Made by a program: the position numbers and the translations under genes. This document shows positions 12,073 through 23,253 of a DNA stretch of 64,000 nucleotides, one piece after another. The stretch comes from Corallium rubrum (Eukaryota; Cnidaria; Anthozoa; Scleralcyonacea; Coralliidae). A model generated the notes under the pieces. It searched no databases, was not told the DNA's origin, and was given only the letters and a program-made list of their open reading frames with translations. Positions within the stretch are counted from its first letter, which is position 1, and the number at the start of each line of letters is the position of its first letter. The stretch is taken from NCBI GenBank assembly GCA_964035015.1, contig OZ036007.1, positions 124,001 through 188,000 of the forward strand, given 5' to 3'.

Positions 12073-13350
12073 GCTAGAAGTTGGTAAAGGTTTTTCGTTT
12101 GTTTTTACTGTACAAGCCGTCGTAAGTTCAACTCAGAGAAAAATTCTGAGCTCCAGACGGGATTCAAAGTTCAGACCCAGCCTGACGAATGCCAGCCGAC
12201 CGCTCTCACCATTGAGCATTAAGCCACTGGAGCTCGAATGGTAGACCGAGGTTGTTTTTCGATATTTATACCTGGAAGGTTGTGGGTTTGAGTCCCGTCT
12301 CGAACTCATGGCCAGAAATTCGCGACACGCGATGCTGAGCATGCGCAACAGCGGAAAAACATGGCGGCTAGCAATAACAAGTAATTAGTTTACGCATTTC
12401 ACAAGAATTGAAACAGAAGTCTAACCGCAAGATAAGTCAAATTTGTGCACCTCGTTCTAGCCTGTACATAATTAAATGAATAGTTCAAGCTATATTTGAT
12501 GTTTATCTTCGTAAATTTAACCTTTCCAAACTGAACACGAACTCTAGGGCTAGTCTAGCCATATGCTAACGTTGCAAATCATAGTTTATTAGAAGAAAAT
12601 GACGAATACCTTGATCTTTACGGTTATGTAGCGAGTTACACAGCATCGCTAGTCCATTTGTGTACCTTGAGTAGCAAAGTTGAAGTATTGTACTACACAA
12701 TGATTCTTCGTTATACTAAGTCGCGCGTTGTTTGACCATTCCATTTTGCTCCTGAATATACAGTATTTTAAGGATGAGGAGATGGCCCGCTGTAAGTGAA
12801 GTAGCGCGAAATAGAAATCCATCTTTGTAGAATATTCAACGTTGTATTTGGTGGATTTCTTCGGAAAAGGTACCAAAATATAACCCTGACGACGCGCTTT
12901 CTCTTACATTATCTTACTGGAGGCTGCGATATTTTTGTTCAGCGTAGTGGGCATTTCTATATTTATTTTTTGTCTCTTGGGTGACTCAACGTGAAATATG
13001 ATTCCTCTTCTTTTTATATTGCGCAACGGGGACTCCGTTTCGCAATTTCGATCCGTAATTGCCAATTGAGAGCATTTTCCTTGAGTTTAAACGACTAAGA
13101 AGTCAACTAGCGAACGTTGAAGATTTTGAACAAACCAATAATCATATTTTAAGAAAGAATGAAGGATTGAAAGTGGAATGTCTGGCCGCAAACGGCTTTG
13201 TTGCTATTGTCAATTTGATGTAGTTAGCCGCTGGTCATAAAATGGCTCAATGTCGCAAATTTCTGGCCATGTCAGAGTTTTTCTTTAAGTTTAACTTACA
13301 GTACGACAGCTTGTACAGCAAAAACAAACGAAAAAACTTTACCACTGAAG
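12073..13350. mobile_element. TIR element (TTTTTCGTTTGTTTTTRCTG termini)
   Basis: Words at 12073-12145 (GGTTTTTCGTTTG, CTGTACAAGC, GTCGTA) recur inverted at 13266-13350. A second inverted pair, ATGGCCAGAAATT and AATTTCTGGCCAT, lies at 12309 and 13257. No protein recognised; the element is non-autonomous and carries a tRNA-like patch near its left end. Confidence 0.5.
12150..12320. other. tRNA-like (SINE-type) patch
   Basis: The minus strand of 12150-12235 begins with GAGCTCC and ends with GGAGCTC, which pair as an acceptor-like stem. It holds an A-box-like GCTCAATGGTGAGAGC and a B-box-like TTTGAATCCC. On the plus strand, GGTTGTGGGTTTGAGTCCC (12282-12300) is a second B-box-like word. Spacing and T-stem pairing are wrong for a working tRNA, so this is at best a tRNA-derived SINE relic. 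Confidence 0.3.
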
Positions 13351-13498
13351 CTTTTAAGAGAAATTAGGATAGAACTAGACCATGACTACACATTCCTGCT
13401 CTAACTTTTAATTATCCTCTCTTGCTGTCAATTTTTTTTTTTTTACTTTTCGTCAAAATTTTCTTTATAAGACCAACAAAACCAACAAAACCAAGTCT

Positions 13499-13576
13499 TA
13501 ACACAACACAACACAACACAACACAACACAACACAACACAACACAACACAACACAACACAACAAAACACAACACAA
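13499..13576. repeat. (ACAAC)n microsatellite
   Basis: About 15 copies of the five-base unit ACAAC/CACAA. Short reading frames on both strands are artefacts of the repeat. Confidence 0.95.
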
Positions 13577-14119
13577 CGATGTCAATATCAACATGTTTTA
13601 CTAAATTTCAAAACAACAGAGACAGGGTCACTTTGAAATGTACAGTAGTTGGTGGACTATCTGTAATTATTAACATCTATATGTAATATTACCTTGTCTT
13701 TCCTGCAACTTTGTCCTCAGGTATTTTGCAAGATCACCATCCTTGCCACACTCTATGCTCTAAAAAGCACAACAATAATGTCAATAAAATTAAAATGTTT
13801 AAATTACATGTAATTAAAAACAAGGTGAAGAATCAGACATAGTTTAACGCTACTCTGGCTTAAACGTTTTTTGAACGCAACTTAAAAAGTTACTTTTCAT
13901 GACCCACCGACAAAGATTCGTTTAATTGGTTCCTCGATCAGTTCCCTGAATATACGGAACAACCGTAAAACCCATCACCGCATTTTCATTCTCAGTGGTA
14001 GTGGGGTATAACTGGTTTTAAACAGTTTTTAGTTAGTTAGTTATTCGCCTTCAAAACGTCAAATACATACTGTCGCTGACTTTCCTTCAAATTAGAACTA
14101 GATGGTATGCTCTGGGCTC

Positions 14120-14449
14120 TCAAAAACAAAGTTCTAGAAACGGACTTCTGAAGGCATATGAAATGATAGGAGACAAATGGGAGATACTTATCAGTGTGTG
14201 TCGGTTTTTGGTATACCCCAGTTTCTGGTCCCGCATGGCAATCAAATGCAAAAAGGGTAAACTTCTATTCGTGTCGCCTTCTACCGTGACTTTAATTGAA
14301 AGTTTGACAGAATTGAATTGGTTCAAAATAATTTCCACTTTATTCTTTGATATCGCAGACATGACATCATCGACATACTGTATCGTTTCCAGAATAATAG
14401 CTTCACTACTGTAGTAAAGTACTGTAGCTAAACTTCTTATTACTGTCAC
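14120..14449 (-). pseudogene. Penelope-like reverse transcriptase fragment
   Basis: The minus strand encodes QYVDDVMSAI (motif C region), and about 40 residues later NRSLPFLHL, which is the spacing and wording of the Penelope palm after the YVDD box. Downstream residues only loosely match the RKPTHT-type block. About 110 residues remain, with no endonuclease. It is a different, older lineage from the element at 4.8-7.4 kb. Confidence 0.6.
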
Positions 14450-15439
14450 AAGATGGCCGATACGATTTCGCTTGTAAACGTACTCTTTTTATTTTAACTA
14501 CTGTATCCTCGATCACAACAACAACCAAAAGCCCTGCTTTCAACTTAAGTCTTACATTCCGCTTACGTCAATGCAACCCTATACTAAATTACTACTAGCA
14601 GATGACAGATATATTTAATCACATTACTAAATTAACAATAAGAGCAGATACTGGGGGCCTAGGTGGACCAGGGGCATTGCCCAACCATCAAGGGTACGTG
14701 GCTAAAAAAAGCTTGAGAAACCCTGGTGTAGATGTTTGGGTACATTTGGGTACGTTTGGGCAAAAACACTGTGTATTAATTAAAAATTGTGTAAACCTTG
14801 ATATCATTGAAATGCTTATATACAGTACTGCAACTGGTTACAACACTATGCTAAAACATTTTGGTCTATTAAAAAGGGAAACAATATTTCACACTCGCTT
14901 TGCTTGAACATTACATCCTACTTTATAAAGAAGCTAAAATGTTGCATACAGTACATTAGGTTCAAACAAAATTTTGCATTTGTTTACACCAGAATGTCAA
15001 TCTCAAAAAGAGTGTCTGGGATTTTTAATATTCCAAATATTTAATTAAATTTATTGCAATTTTACTTCATCTACCAAGATTTGGGTTCACTAAAAACCAC
15101 TAAGACTTTAGAAAATGACAAAGAAAGAAAATTTCAAGATCCCTAGCCTGTGGGCAGGCCCTCCTGTTGCTATGAAATGTCGGCCTGCAACAAAACATGC
15201 AGGGTTTTTGACATCACTCACAGCCGTCAGAGGCCGCGTATTTTTATTGGTCAAATCTGGTGGCCACCAGTTTCTATTGGTCAAACAGAATTAATGCAGA
15301 ATAAATTATTTTTAAAAGTTATTGTTTACGGAGATCAACAATGAACGTGAAGTAGACTTACTCCAACAAGTGAAATAAAAGTAGCGTGCTTGGTAGGCAG
15401 TGTTGAAACAACAATCAAAATATAATAAGGTTATATATA
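14450..15439. other. Non-coding stretch
   Basis: A+T-rich. A short repeated word TGGGTACATT/TGGGTACGTT occurs near 14737-14757. Open frames of 60-100 codons have no recognisable motifs and I do not call them. Confidence 0.45.
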
Positions 15440-15545
15440 CTGCCAAAACAGAGAACGTAGGAGTCTAACGTTTCCAGCGAAGGCCCTTCGTCAGAGAGAA
15501 ATGTAAAGAGTGTAAACAAACAACGAGCTTATATAAAAAGGATAA
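15440..15545 (-). repeat. Penelope-like 3'-end remnant
   Basis: The minus strand reads CTCTGACGA (at 15494), a palindromic CGAAGGGCCTTCG overlap, then GGAAACGTTAG. This resembles the CTGANGA...GAAACGTTAG end of the element at 7.3 kb. No matching coding part remains on the upstream (higher-coordinate) side, so it is a severely 5'-truncated or solo end. Confidence 0.4.
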
Positions 15546-16379
15546 TCATGTGACCAAAAATAAGCCATTCAGATAAATTTAACAATAACAAATTAATAAT
15601 GAGATGCAAACAAATTAGCCAACCAAAGCAAAATAACAAATCAATGAGATGCCAAAGACATTTGCTATTCCCAGATGAGCAAAAAAAGCAGGGGGTGTAA
15701 AAAGGATGAGCGAGAGTAAAAAAAATAGATAAATTAATTAAGTGAAAACACTGTCTATGTCCGCCCTTGCTAAACAAAAACAGCATCTTCAGAAGTGTAA
15801 AATAAAAGAAAAAAATAAGATAAATAAAGTGAAAACACTGTTTATGTCTGCCCCTGGCTAGTAACGTGTATAGTTGATAATGTGAAATTTACATCTTCGG
15901 ATTATTATGAGGGTTCTAACACAGACTTCTGGAAGAATGTGATTAGTTTGATTCGCGACATTTGCATATTAAGTTTACCCCTAGTATTGTTGTAGGCTCT
16001 CATTTCACAGCGCTGCATTGAGAGAGCCTGCTCGCAGGCTACAAAATCCCCAAACACGCTTTAGTTACCGTACTAAGGCATCAACTCTCAGGTTGCCAAT
16101 TTTCACACAACTCTAATAAATATGACTCAACATTTAGCATTTTAAAGCTTCTATTTTATGCTGTTTTTATAGCTAAAGATTAAGAAAAAAGTAACTTAAG
16201 ACACTTCTCCACACAAAAGATCTTGTACTGCACATTTAAAGCCGAAAGAACAAAATTGGCAATTTTCAACTCACAAAGGTCTACAGTAATCTTAAATAAT
16301 TAGTGTAAAACAAAATCTGTTTGTATAATTTTTATGTCAGGCTTGCCAAAGTATCAATAGTTTTATTAATAAATCAACT
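15546..16379. other. Non-coding stretch
   Basis: No gene seen. A directly repeated phrase (AGTGAAAACACTG with TATGTC.GCCC) occurs at about 15740 and 15830, an approximately 90-bp imperfect duplication. Confidence 0.45.
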
Positions 16380-16439
16380 ACATGTATATGCACTTGTTTA
16401 TTGCCACTGAGAAAAACATTGGGCATTGTTTAAGAATCT

Positions 16440-17372
16440 CTTTCCCAGGGCCTCCTCAGTATACTGGAAAATCGGAACAAATGATTTCACTTACCGAAAT
16501 TGTATTTGAAGGCTTAGTTTATTCAAAGGTAGGTTGTTTACAAACAGTTGGCATCACCAACAAAGAATCACTGAGTCACAACACATCGCTATGTCCAAAA
16601 TCATTTGATTTTGAAAGTTAAATGATGAAACTCACTGCAGTTCTGACTCACTTTAGGAATCCTACTTTGTTGGCCTTAATGATCGATAGACTTTTTCAGT
16701 GTTATCTGAGTGATAATCTTCACTCTATTCACAGCATTGTTTGGTGAGCACTAGATAGTAGTCACCAAAACCAAATTCTACAACTAAGAGAGGGGAAATC
16801 AATGTATCAACATAAAACGTCTGCACGAACATGAAGCAAATAGACTTCTGAAATCCTTCGTCCGAAATTTGGCAGCATATATGTTGTCATGGTTGATATT
16901 CGAACTCCCAAATAACGTCGTTTGCTTTTTGGAAGGTATGGGTGGTATCTACATATCCGCTGTGACTGTTGCTCACATAATCAAATTTACTGGCTGAGGA
17001 TGGAGAGTTCTCCATGTCTTCTTCAACATGAACGCTGTTATCCATGCGCACGTAGAAAAATACTATATGTTTACACACAAAGTATTTTGAAATAAATCAT
17101 GATACCGTAATCGCAGTATACTTACAAGCTATTATTATTTGCAAAAGTTTACGATGACCGTGTCACCACTGGGTTTGTGGTGTTTGAGGGCTCAACATGG
17201 TTTTGGTGACTACTATCTAGTGCTCACCGCATTGTTTGACAGTTGAAAATATATTTGCCCACTTCCTGTTTTAGACAATAACTTTTGTCCAGTCAATCAC
17301 ACACTTCAATCGTTTGTATATATCTGACCAAGGCCTCCAATTTTCCAGTGTACCAAGGAGGCCCTGGGAATG
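16440..17372. mobile_element. TIR element (TTCCCAGGGCCTCCT termini)
   Basis: CCCAGGGCCTCCT followed by ACTGGAAAAT at 16446-16474 is inverted at 17337-17366. This block lies inside the left arm of the large inverted repeat and is absent from the right arm. It contains a further element at 16743-17228. Confidence 0.45.
16743..17228. mobile_element. MITE with 9-bp target duplication
   Basis: The termini are GGTGAGCACTAGATAGTAGT and its reverse complement, with about 30 bp of TIR. GCATTGTTT lies immediately outside on both sides (16734-16742 and 17229-17237), a 9-bp target-site duplication of the kind made by Mutator-like transposases. Inside, the minus strand from 17042 to 16887 has a protein-like frame (MDNSVHVEED..., about 52 residues) that could be a captured exon or a transposase N-terminus; I cannot identify it. 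Confidence 0.7.
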
Positions 17373-17749
17373 AGCATGGATAGACTCCCATATATTAGCT
17401 GTACATGGACATATCACTTAAAATGCTATGGTTTTTGCTATTTTTCATGTATTTATTTAATACATAGTTTGCCGTTAAACAATTTGCTAGTATTAGCAAT
17501 GTATGGCAGGAGTTACCAGCATAGAAAACTCCAATAACAGAGTTCCAAGAGACACAAAAATAAATAAAAAGAATTACACTGAGTAGATAATACAGTTTAC
17601 AGGTGAAGTATGTCAAGTGTTCGTTCTTTGAGTTCCATATTGATTTTCAATTTTCATTGACTTCCTTGCAAATTTGAATGCATTCCTTGCAAATCTCCAA
17701 AGATACAGTAATTGCAATATTCCTATTTGCTAACGAAGTTCCTTCCTGT

Positions 17750-17965
17750 TTAACCCTTTATCACCCAATGAGGTCTTTAGTATTAACTCTGGCTAACACC
17801 ACATGATTTTACTCATCAGCGGAGTGGTTACTGGGCGATAAAGGGTTAATAGACTATCTCCGTTAACCCTTTATCACCCAACAATGTCTTTAGTATTTTA
17901 CTCTGGCTAACACCAGATGATTTTACTTGTCAGTGGAGACTGGCTACTGGGTGATAAAGGGTTAA
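17750..17965. mobile_element. Pair of TTAA/CCCTTTATCACCC MITEs
   Basis: Two ~98-bp hairpin units (17750-17849 and 17863-17965) run from TTAACCCTTTATCACCCA to GGG.GATAAAGGGTTAA, separated by 13 bp. TTAA borders plus a CCC terminus fit a piggyBac-derived MITE. The opposite arm of the surrounding inverted repeat (about 18850) reads straight through the site with one TTAA, so the pre-insertion sequence is preserved. Confidence 0.75.
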
Positions 17966-19270
17966 AGTTCCTAAGTTCCTGTTGAAAGTTTCTAGCTTTT
18001 TAACTTGTGTAGTACTGTTATTTACTGTGTTTACACTTTCAAGGATGTTCAAAAATGTAAATTACATGTGAACTATACTTATAATTTCTTGTTCAAAGAA
18101 ACAAATCCAAAACTCAAACACATTCTACTTGGTTTGATAAGCCACTACTGTACATTCGAATCACCACCACATCCCCAACTAATGAGATATAAACAAAGAC
18201 ACCTGATTTTAAAATTAGAGTCCATTGGTCTTCATTGTACTTTCAAATTTTTTAAACCTTGCTGGCACTTATAATACTTGTAGGATGTAGTGAACTAAAA
18301 AAAATCATGCAAATGGTGTATATTTTCCTGGTAGACCAACTGACTTGCAAACGCAAACAATATTAGTACTCAGTATATACAGTATGTACATGTATCAGCA
18401 GTGAGGCCAGTTGATTGATTCACTTATTTTACAAAATGCCTGCTGATACATGTTGAATATTAATTTCACTTGGGTTTGTCTTTTAGTGCATAATATCTTA
18501 CAAATATTATATACAGTAAGTCGAGCAGCAAGGTTTTGAAAATTTTAAAGTACAATGAAGACTAATGGACTCCAATTTTTAAAATCAGGTGTTTAAAATT
18601 GTTTACATCTAGTTGGGGATGTGGTGGTGATTCGAACTTAACGTCTTATGAATCCAAGTAGAATGTGTTTGAGTTTTGGATTTGTTTCTTTGAACAAGAA
18701 ATAAGTACAGTATAGTCTTCACATGTAATTTATATTTTTGAACAACTTTTTGAAAGTGTAAACACAGTAAAAGACAGTATGTACTACACAAAACGGGAAG
18801 TTAAAAAGCTAAGAATTTTCAACAGCATGCAACTTAGGAACTTTAAACAGGAAGTTAGGAACTTCGTTAGAAGTTAGCAAACACATGTAGGAGTTTGCAA
18901 ATATCATTAGAGATTTGCAAGGAACTTTTTCAAATTTGCAAAGAAGTCAATAAAAATTGCAAACCAATATGGAACTCAAAGAAGAAACACTTACATTTTC
19001 AAACATATAAACCATTAATAGGATGACAAGCTTGATATAAAAATAAAATACAAATAGATTTGAAGTCTCGAATACATAATTATAGCTAACTAAAAGCAAA
19101 TTGTCTACTAGTGAACTATGTAAATAAATAAATTGAAAATATAAAAATCCATAGCCTTTCAAGTGACATGTCCCCGTATAGCCAATACAGGTATATGGAA
19201 GTACCCCCCTCCTACATGTATAACGTCCAATGTTTTTCTCAATGCCAATAAACAAGTGTAAGTATACATG

Positions 19271-19679
19271 TACAGGGTATGCTGTATTTCATTAATTAAT
19301 TACATGTAAACTAAGTTGACTCAAGAGACAATGTATATGCATAGAACATTAAAACAAAACATATCACAAAAATATGCTGTTGGTTAATTACACGTTGTTT
19401 GGTCAGTTTGAGTTATCTTAAATGGTTATAAAAAAGACTGGCTTTCTATTTTCATTCCTTTCTCTGAACCAACTGACCCAACAACTATTAAACCCCGATG
19501 TGTCTCAAATTGATCTAGCCAGAGAGAAATAGCTAATTTGTTAAATTATCTAATATAGTGAGAATAATGCAACAATGTTCATAAAGAATACTCACCAACA
19601 AATTGAAGACCAGACCAGCCACCAGTTTTGGCTGTAATATCATACAGTAACCTTTGTTTATCAAGCACTGCACCAAACT
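19271..19679. other. Non-coding stretch
   Basis: No gene or repeat family recognised. It lies downstream (3') of the ankyrin-like coding stretch on the minus strand and could hold its 3' exons or UTR, but I see no ankyrin signature here. Confidence 0.4.
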
Positions 19680-20203
19680 TAAATTATTAGCAAGGTCCAT
19701 TTTTGTTTCGAGAATCTATCTCAGCACCATGCTGCAGAAGATAGTCGGCCACTGCTAAGTAAAGCCATTATTGTCTCTAGATGTGAAGTCACTTCCTTAG
19801 TTCCTTTAATAAGAAGAAGCTTCACAACTTCCAAATGACCAGACCGACTGGCAAGATGATGAGGCGAGAAATCATATTTGTCTTTACAACGAACATCGGC
19901 CTTGTGTTCAAGGAGATAGCCAAGTATATCGATGTGTTCTATAAAGAAAGCAAAATAAAGGGGTATTATTGTGTTTTCGTTTACTGTTAATTTTGACTTC
20001 TGATTTGTGATCAATCAATATTTGAGCATTGCTAGTACATGTAAATCAATAAGTCTAGGACTTGAAGGTGACCTGTGCGGCAGGTTTCGTGCAGAGGAGT
20101 TCCTTTGAAGTCTCCTCCCTTTTCTTCTATGCTTGCTGCACTATCAATAAGTTCTTTTACTTTACTCAACTCACCACTACGTACAGCCTGCCATAACGCC
20201 ATT
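19680..20203 (-). pseudogene. Ankyrin-repeat gene fragment, frameshifted
   Basis: The minus strand from ATG at 20203 reads MALWQAVRSGELSKVKELI, then GTPLHETCRTGHLQVLDLL, both ankyrin-type. Later GYLLEHKADVRCKDKYDFS and HLASRSGHLEVVKLLL follow, and then DYLLQHGAEIDSRNKNG in yet another frame. Ankyrin repeats bind proteins. The repeats follow one another at the right spacing only if the frame changes at least twice (near 20040-19970 and near 19780), and there are no clean splice sites at the breaks. A pyrimidine tract with AG at about 19938 could be a splice acceptor, so a host gene with small introns is the alternative. A transposon sits 105 bp upstream of the start. Confidence 0.6.
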
Positions 20204-20307
20204 CTGAAATCAGGAATGTTCTTTGAAAATTGAAAGAAATACACGCGCCGAGAGCATTGTGGGATACCGGAAGGGAGTAAAAATAAATGCAAATTTTGGC
20301 CAACTTG

Positions 20308-22403
20308 TGCGTTTTATGATACAAGCGTGAAACTTGGCACATCATATCAAGACAAACATTTTTGGCTATAGGGCCATCGCGTATTTGGTCACGTGACCAA
20401 TATGGCGACTATTTAAAAAAGGGCGTGGCCCACGTGCTAGCGCTTTTAACAAGTTTCTTCAACAGGAATTATGAATTTAGAACTTGGCACACTGATACAT
20501 CATGTCAAGACAAACACTTTTGGAGAGGGAAGTTCTGGCGTAAAGCAACGTAAAGTAATAACAGATTGCTACTTTAGTCAAACTAACATTTTTTCTTTAG
20601 TCAAATTAACATTTTACGATATTTTTTCTCTAAATACCGCTGACCATAGTCTCAGCTGAACGGATCTATACAAGCCATGTAAGTATCTGTCTTTATATTC
20701 TTTAGTTAATTCTTGCTATTAATCTAACTTTCTTCCTTTTCCTTTAAACAAACTAGGTAGAACTGGAACTAGGTTCGTATTTCTCGAAAATTAGAAATTA
20801 TTGGTACTGTGCACAATTAAGCTTGAGGACAGGTAATTCAATGATAAAAAAACATTTTCCATTTGGTGATAATGATTCTCTCATGCCTGTTTAATTGACC
20901 TTGAGGCTCTACGAAAATAATATAACAGACGAAACATTAAATTTTGTTGAAAAATTTCCTAACTTTTTTTCTGGCTGTGAAAGCTGTTAAGAGGGGAAAG
21001 GGAGTGCGGAGGCGCGTGAAGGCTACCAGTGCAGTTCTTGGAAACTGGCAAGAGTTCCTCCGCATTGACGAAAACAAAGTCGAGCTTTTCACCTTTCTTG
21101 CGAACGCGGTGACATCCGTTCAGAACGACAAGATAGTGATCAGCACATGTAACTCGGATGTACTGTGTAACCTGCCCAGAGATTTGTCACGGTTTGCCCC
21201 ATGCAACCATGAAGTGGCGGACACACGAATCATTCTTCATCTCGAAGATGCCGTGCAAGAAGGAAACAACCGCGCATTTCCATACGCACAGTTGATACAG
21301 ACGTACTTGTGTTAGCAGTTACAGCAGCTCAATGCGTTGTTGAACTGTGGGTTGCATTTGGAACAGGAAAGAATTTCCCGTTCTTAGCAGCTCATGAAAT
21401 GGCGCGGTCCCTTGGTCCTGATCGCTGCATCGCATTACCCATGTTTCATGCATTCACCGGAAGCGACACGGTTTCTAGTTTTGGAGGTAGAGGGTAAAAA
21501 ACTGCATGGGACACGTGGAAAGTCTATGAAGACGTCACAGCGGCATTCTGTTCTTTGGCTGCAACTCCAGACTCCATAGATGAAAATACAAAGCCTCTTG
21601 AGCGATTTGTTATTCTGATGTACGACCGTACCTGCAGCTCAGAGTCCGTCAAAAGCAGCTCTTATTCAACATATCAAGCGAGCTATATACCAGGCTGGCT
21701 ATTGCTGGGCCCAAGCCAAGACAGCAGCGCCAGAGGTTCCCTCTCCAAGTGAATGGGGATGGAAGAGGAAGGAACCAAGTGGCTTTGAGATATGCTGGAC
21801 AACCCTACCGGAGGCAACCAAGGCTTGCCGAGAACTTTTGCGATGTGCACGTGGTTGCAAGAAATTAGGTTGCAGGGGTCAATGCAAGTGCCTGAAAGCA
21901 GAACTTAAATGCACTGCACTCTGTTCCTGTGGTGGACTTTGCACATAGCTCATTGCACAGTGGAAATACTATCTACTTATTAACCAAGCGTGACGTACGT
22001 ACATACGGGAAAATATTTTGTTTTCGATCTCTTATATAGATCTCACCCTGCAGAGTCGTTATGTACTCAAAATATCCCGAGCACAAATATTTTCCCTTTT
22101 GCACCTCGCGCTCGGTTAATTAATCGTTAGAATATGATGTTGCCATGGAAACACTGATTAGTAAAGGGACTTAACTTGTCAGAAAACTTAATAGATATGA
22201 TGTCGTGAACATTTACTGTAAATATTTTCATTAAATTCATAACTCATGTTGAAGAAACCCGTAGAGGAAGTGGGCCACGCCCTTAATTAAATGGCCGCCA
22301 TATTGGTCACGTGACCAAATACGCGATGGCCCTATGGCCAAAAATGTTTGTCTTGGTACGATGTATAAGTGTGCCAAGTTTCATGCTTGTATCATAAAAC
22401 GCA
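20308..22403. mobile_element. DNA transposon with ~150-bp TIRs and XPG-like ORF
   Basis: The left end (20308-20470) and right end (22250-22403) are inverted copies. They share TGCGTTTTATGATACAAGC, TGAAACTTGGCACA, AAGACAAACATTTTTGG, GGGCCATCGCGTATTTGG, TCACGTGACCAATATGGCG and GGGCGTGGCCCAC. A second, partial copy of the subterminal word (AACTTGGCACA...AAGACAAACA) lies at 20480-20515. I could not find a clear target duplication. The only recognisable cargo is the decayed nuclease-like ORF at 20944-21950. Confidence 0.75.
20944..21950 (+). pseudogene. XPG/FEN1-like nuclease ORF of a transposon, decayed
   Basis: Three acidic blocks appear in order: HEVADTRIILHLEDA (about 21208-21252), TVDTDVLVLAV (about 21289-21321, next frame) and FHAFTGSDTVSSFGGRG (about 21444-21494). 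They match the layout of FEN1/XPG nucleases: an EAE-type helix, a DxD strand, then G(S)D followed by a glycine-rich turn. The C-terminal part (21841-21948) is a Cys-rich tail ending CSCGGLCT. At least three frame changes (near 21290, 21500-21560 and 21750) break it. The function is unknown; a nuclease or transposase role, perhaps Academ-like since that superfamily carries XPG-type domains, is inference. Confidence 0.55.
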
Positions 22404-23253
22404 GATTGCTTTCACTTATCTGCTGGACTATATTTATTGTGATGTATTGTCTTATGTTTGTGTGTTTGTGTTACGCTTGGGTCAAATCCAACGAATACAC
22501 TTACAAATACTTTGTTTTTTTACGCTTTATTCACAGCACACAACAAATTAAAACTGGCTTTTTCTTCGAATCTCCGCTCGCTTTGGCTTATGGGTCCACA
22601 TTGGACACAGGCACCCTAGCCTGGTAACCACTAAAAACTTCTGCTTTCCTATATATTTGTTGAAATTGTCGCACGTTTTTATTGGCTATGAGTGAAATTG
22701 CAATCGTCATAAGTGGATTTAGCCCTGATGACGCCAGAATGAGATTAGTGGTTACCTGGCCCATATTTCTTTTGAAATTGGGCCAGCTGACTTACTATTT
22801 TTCATGCAACATGTTACATAATTGTGAAGAACTGTTCATAGAGTTTCTAGTACTTGATATAATGCACTCTCTATTACAAACCGGAGGGGTTGATTCTTGC
22901 ACTGCTTACCTTTACAAAGTACAAGTATACATCTTTCGTCGCGGTTCAACACATACTACTCATGAGCATATCATAAAGCTAAAATATTCAAAACATACAG
23001 TCTCGCTCATGTTATTGGACTCCAGCGAAGTGTCCCGGATGAAACGACGTTGGTAACTCGTGCACAGGCGTAACTTGGGAATAAACATTAGGGGAGGGGA
23101 GGGGGAGATTTTTTTGCCCGACTAAATTAGCTTACGCGTACTGGTACTTTTTTTTTTTATTTAAACATATTTCAATGCGTTTGCCCCAAGAGCTCATATA
23201 GCTCATCGAGAGGGCTCACGCACATTTAAATTAACAATATGTAGTGGTGAAAA
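22404..23253. other. Non-coding stretch
   Basis: No gene recognised. A small inverted pair, CCTGGTAACCACTAA and TTAGTGGTTACCTGG, at 22619 and 22746 may be a ~140-bp MITE. A G-rich patch lies at 23091-23107. Confidence 0.4.

Larger units (their letters stand above)
16380..19270. mobile_element. Large inverted-repeat element with nested insertions
   Basis: Both ends carry ACATGTATA, CACTTGTTTATT and GAGAAAAACATTGG in opposite orientation (16380-16425 and 19220-19270). Long inner arms also match: 17590-18285 versus 18530-18990, sharing for example CTTTGAGTTCCATATTG, AACGAAGTTCCT, GTAGTAC and CACCACCACATCCCCAACTA. The left arm has been enlarged by at least two insertions (about 16440-17372, and 17750-17965) that the right arm lacks. 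The remaining short frames have no known motif. The central loop is about 18286-18529. Confidence 0.6.

Noticed and set aside
12150-12235. Functional tRNA gene
   Set aside because: The acceptor-like ends pair, but the spacer to the D arm is too long and the T stem does not pair.
14602-14907. 101-codon plus-strand ORF
   Set aside because: Contains a degenerate repeated word and no recognisable domain; no start or splice context supports it.
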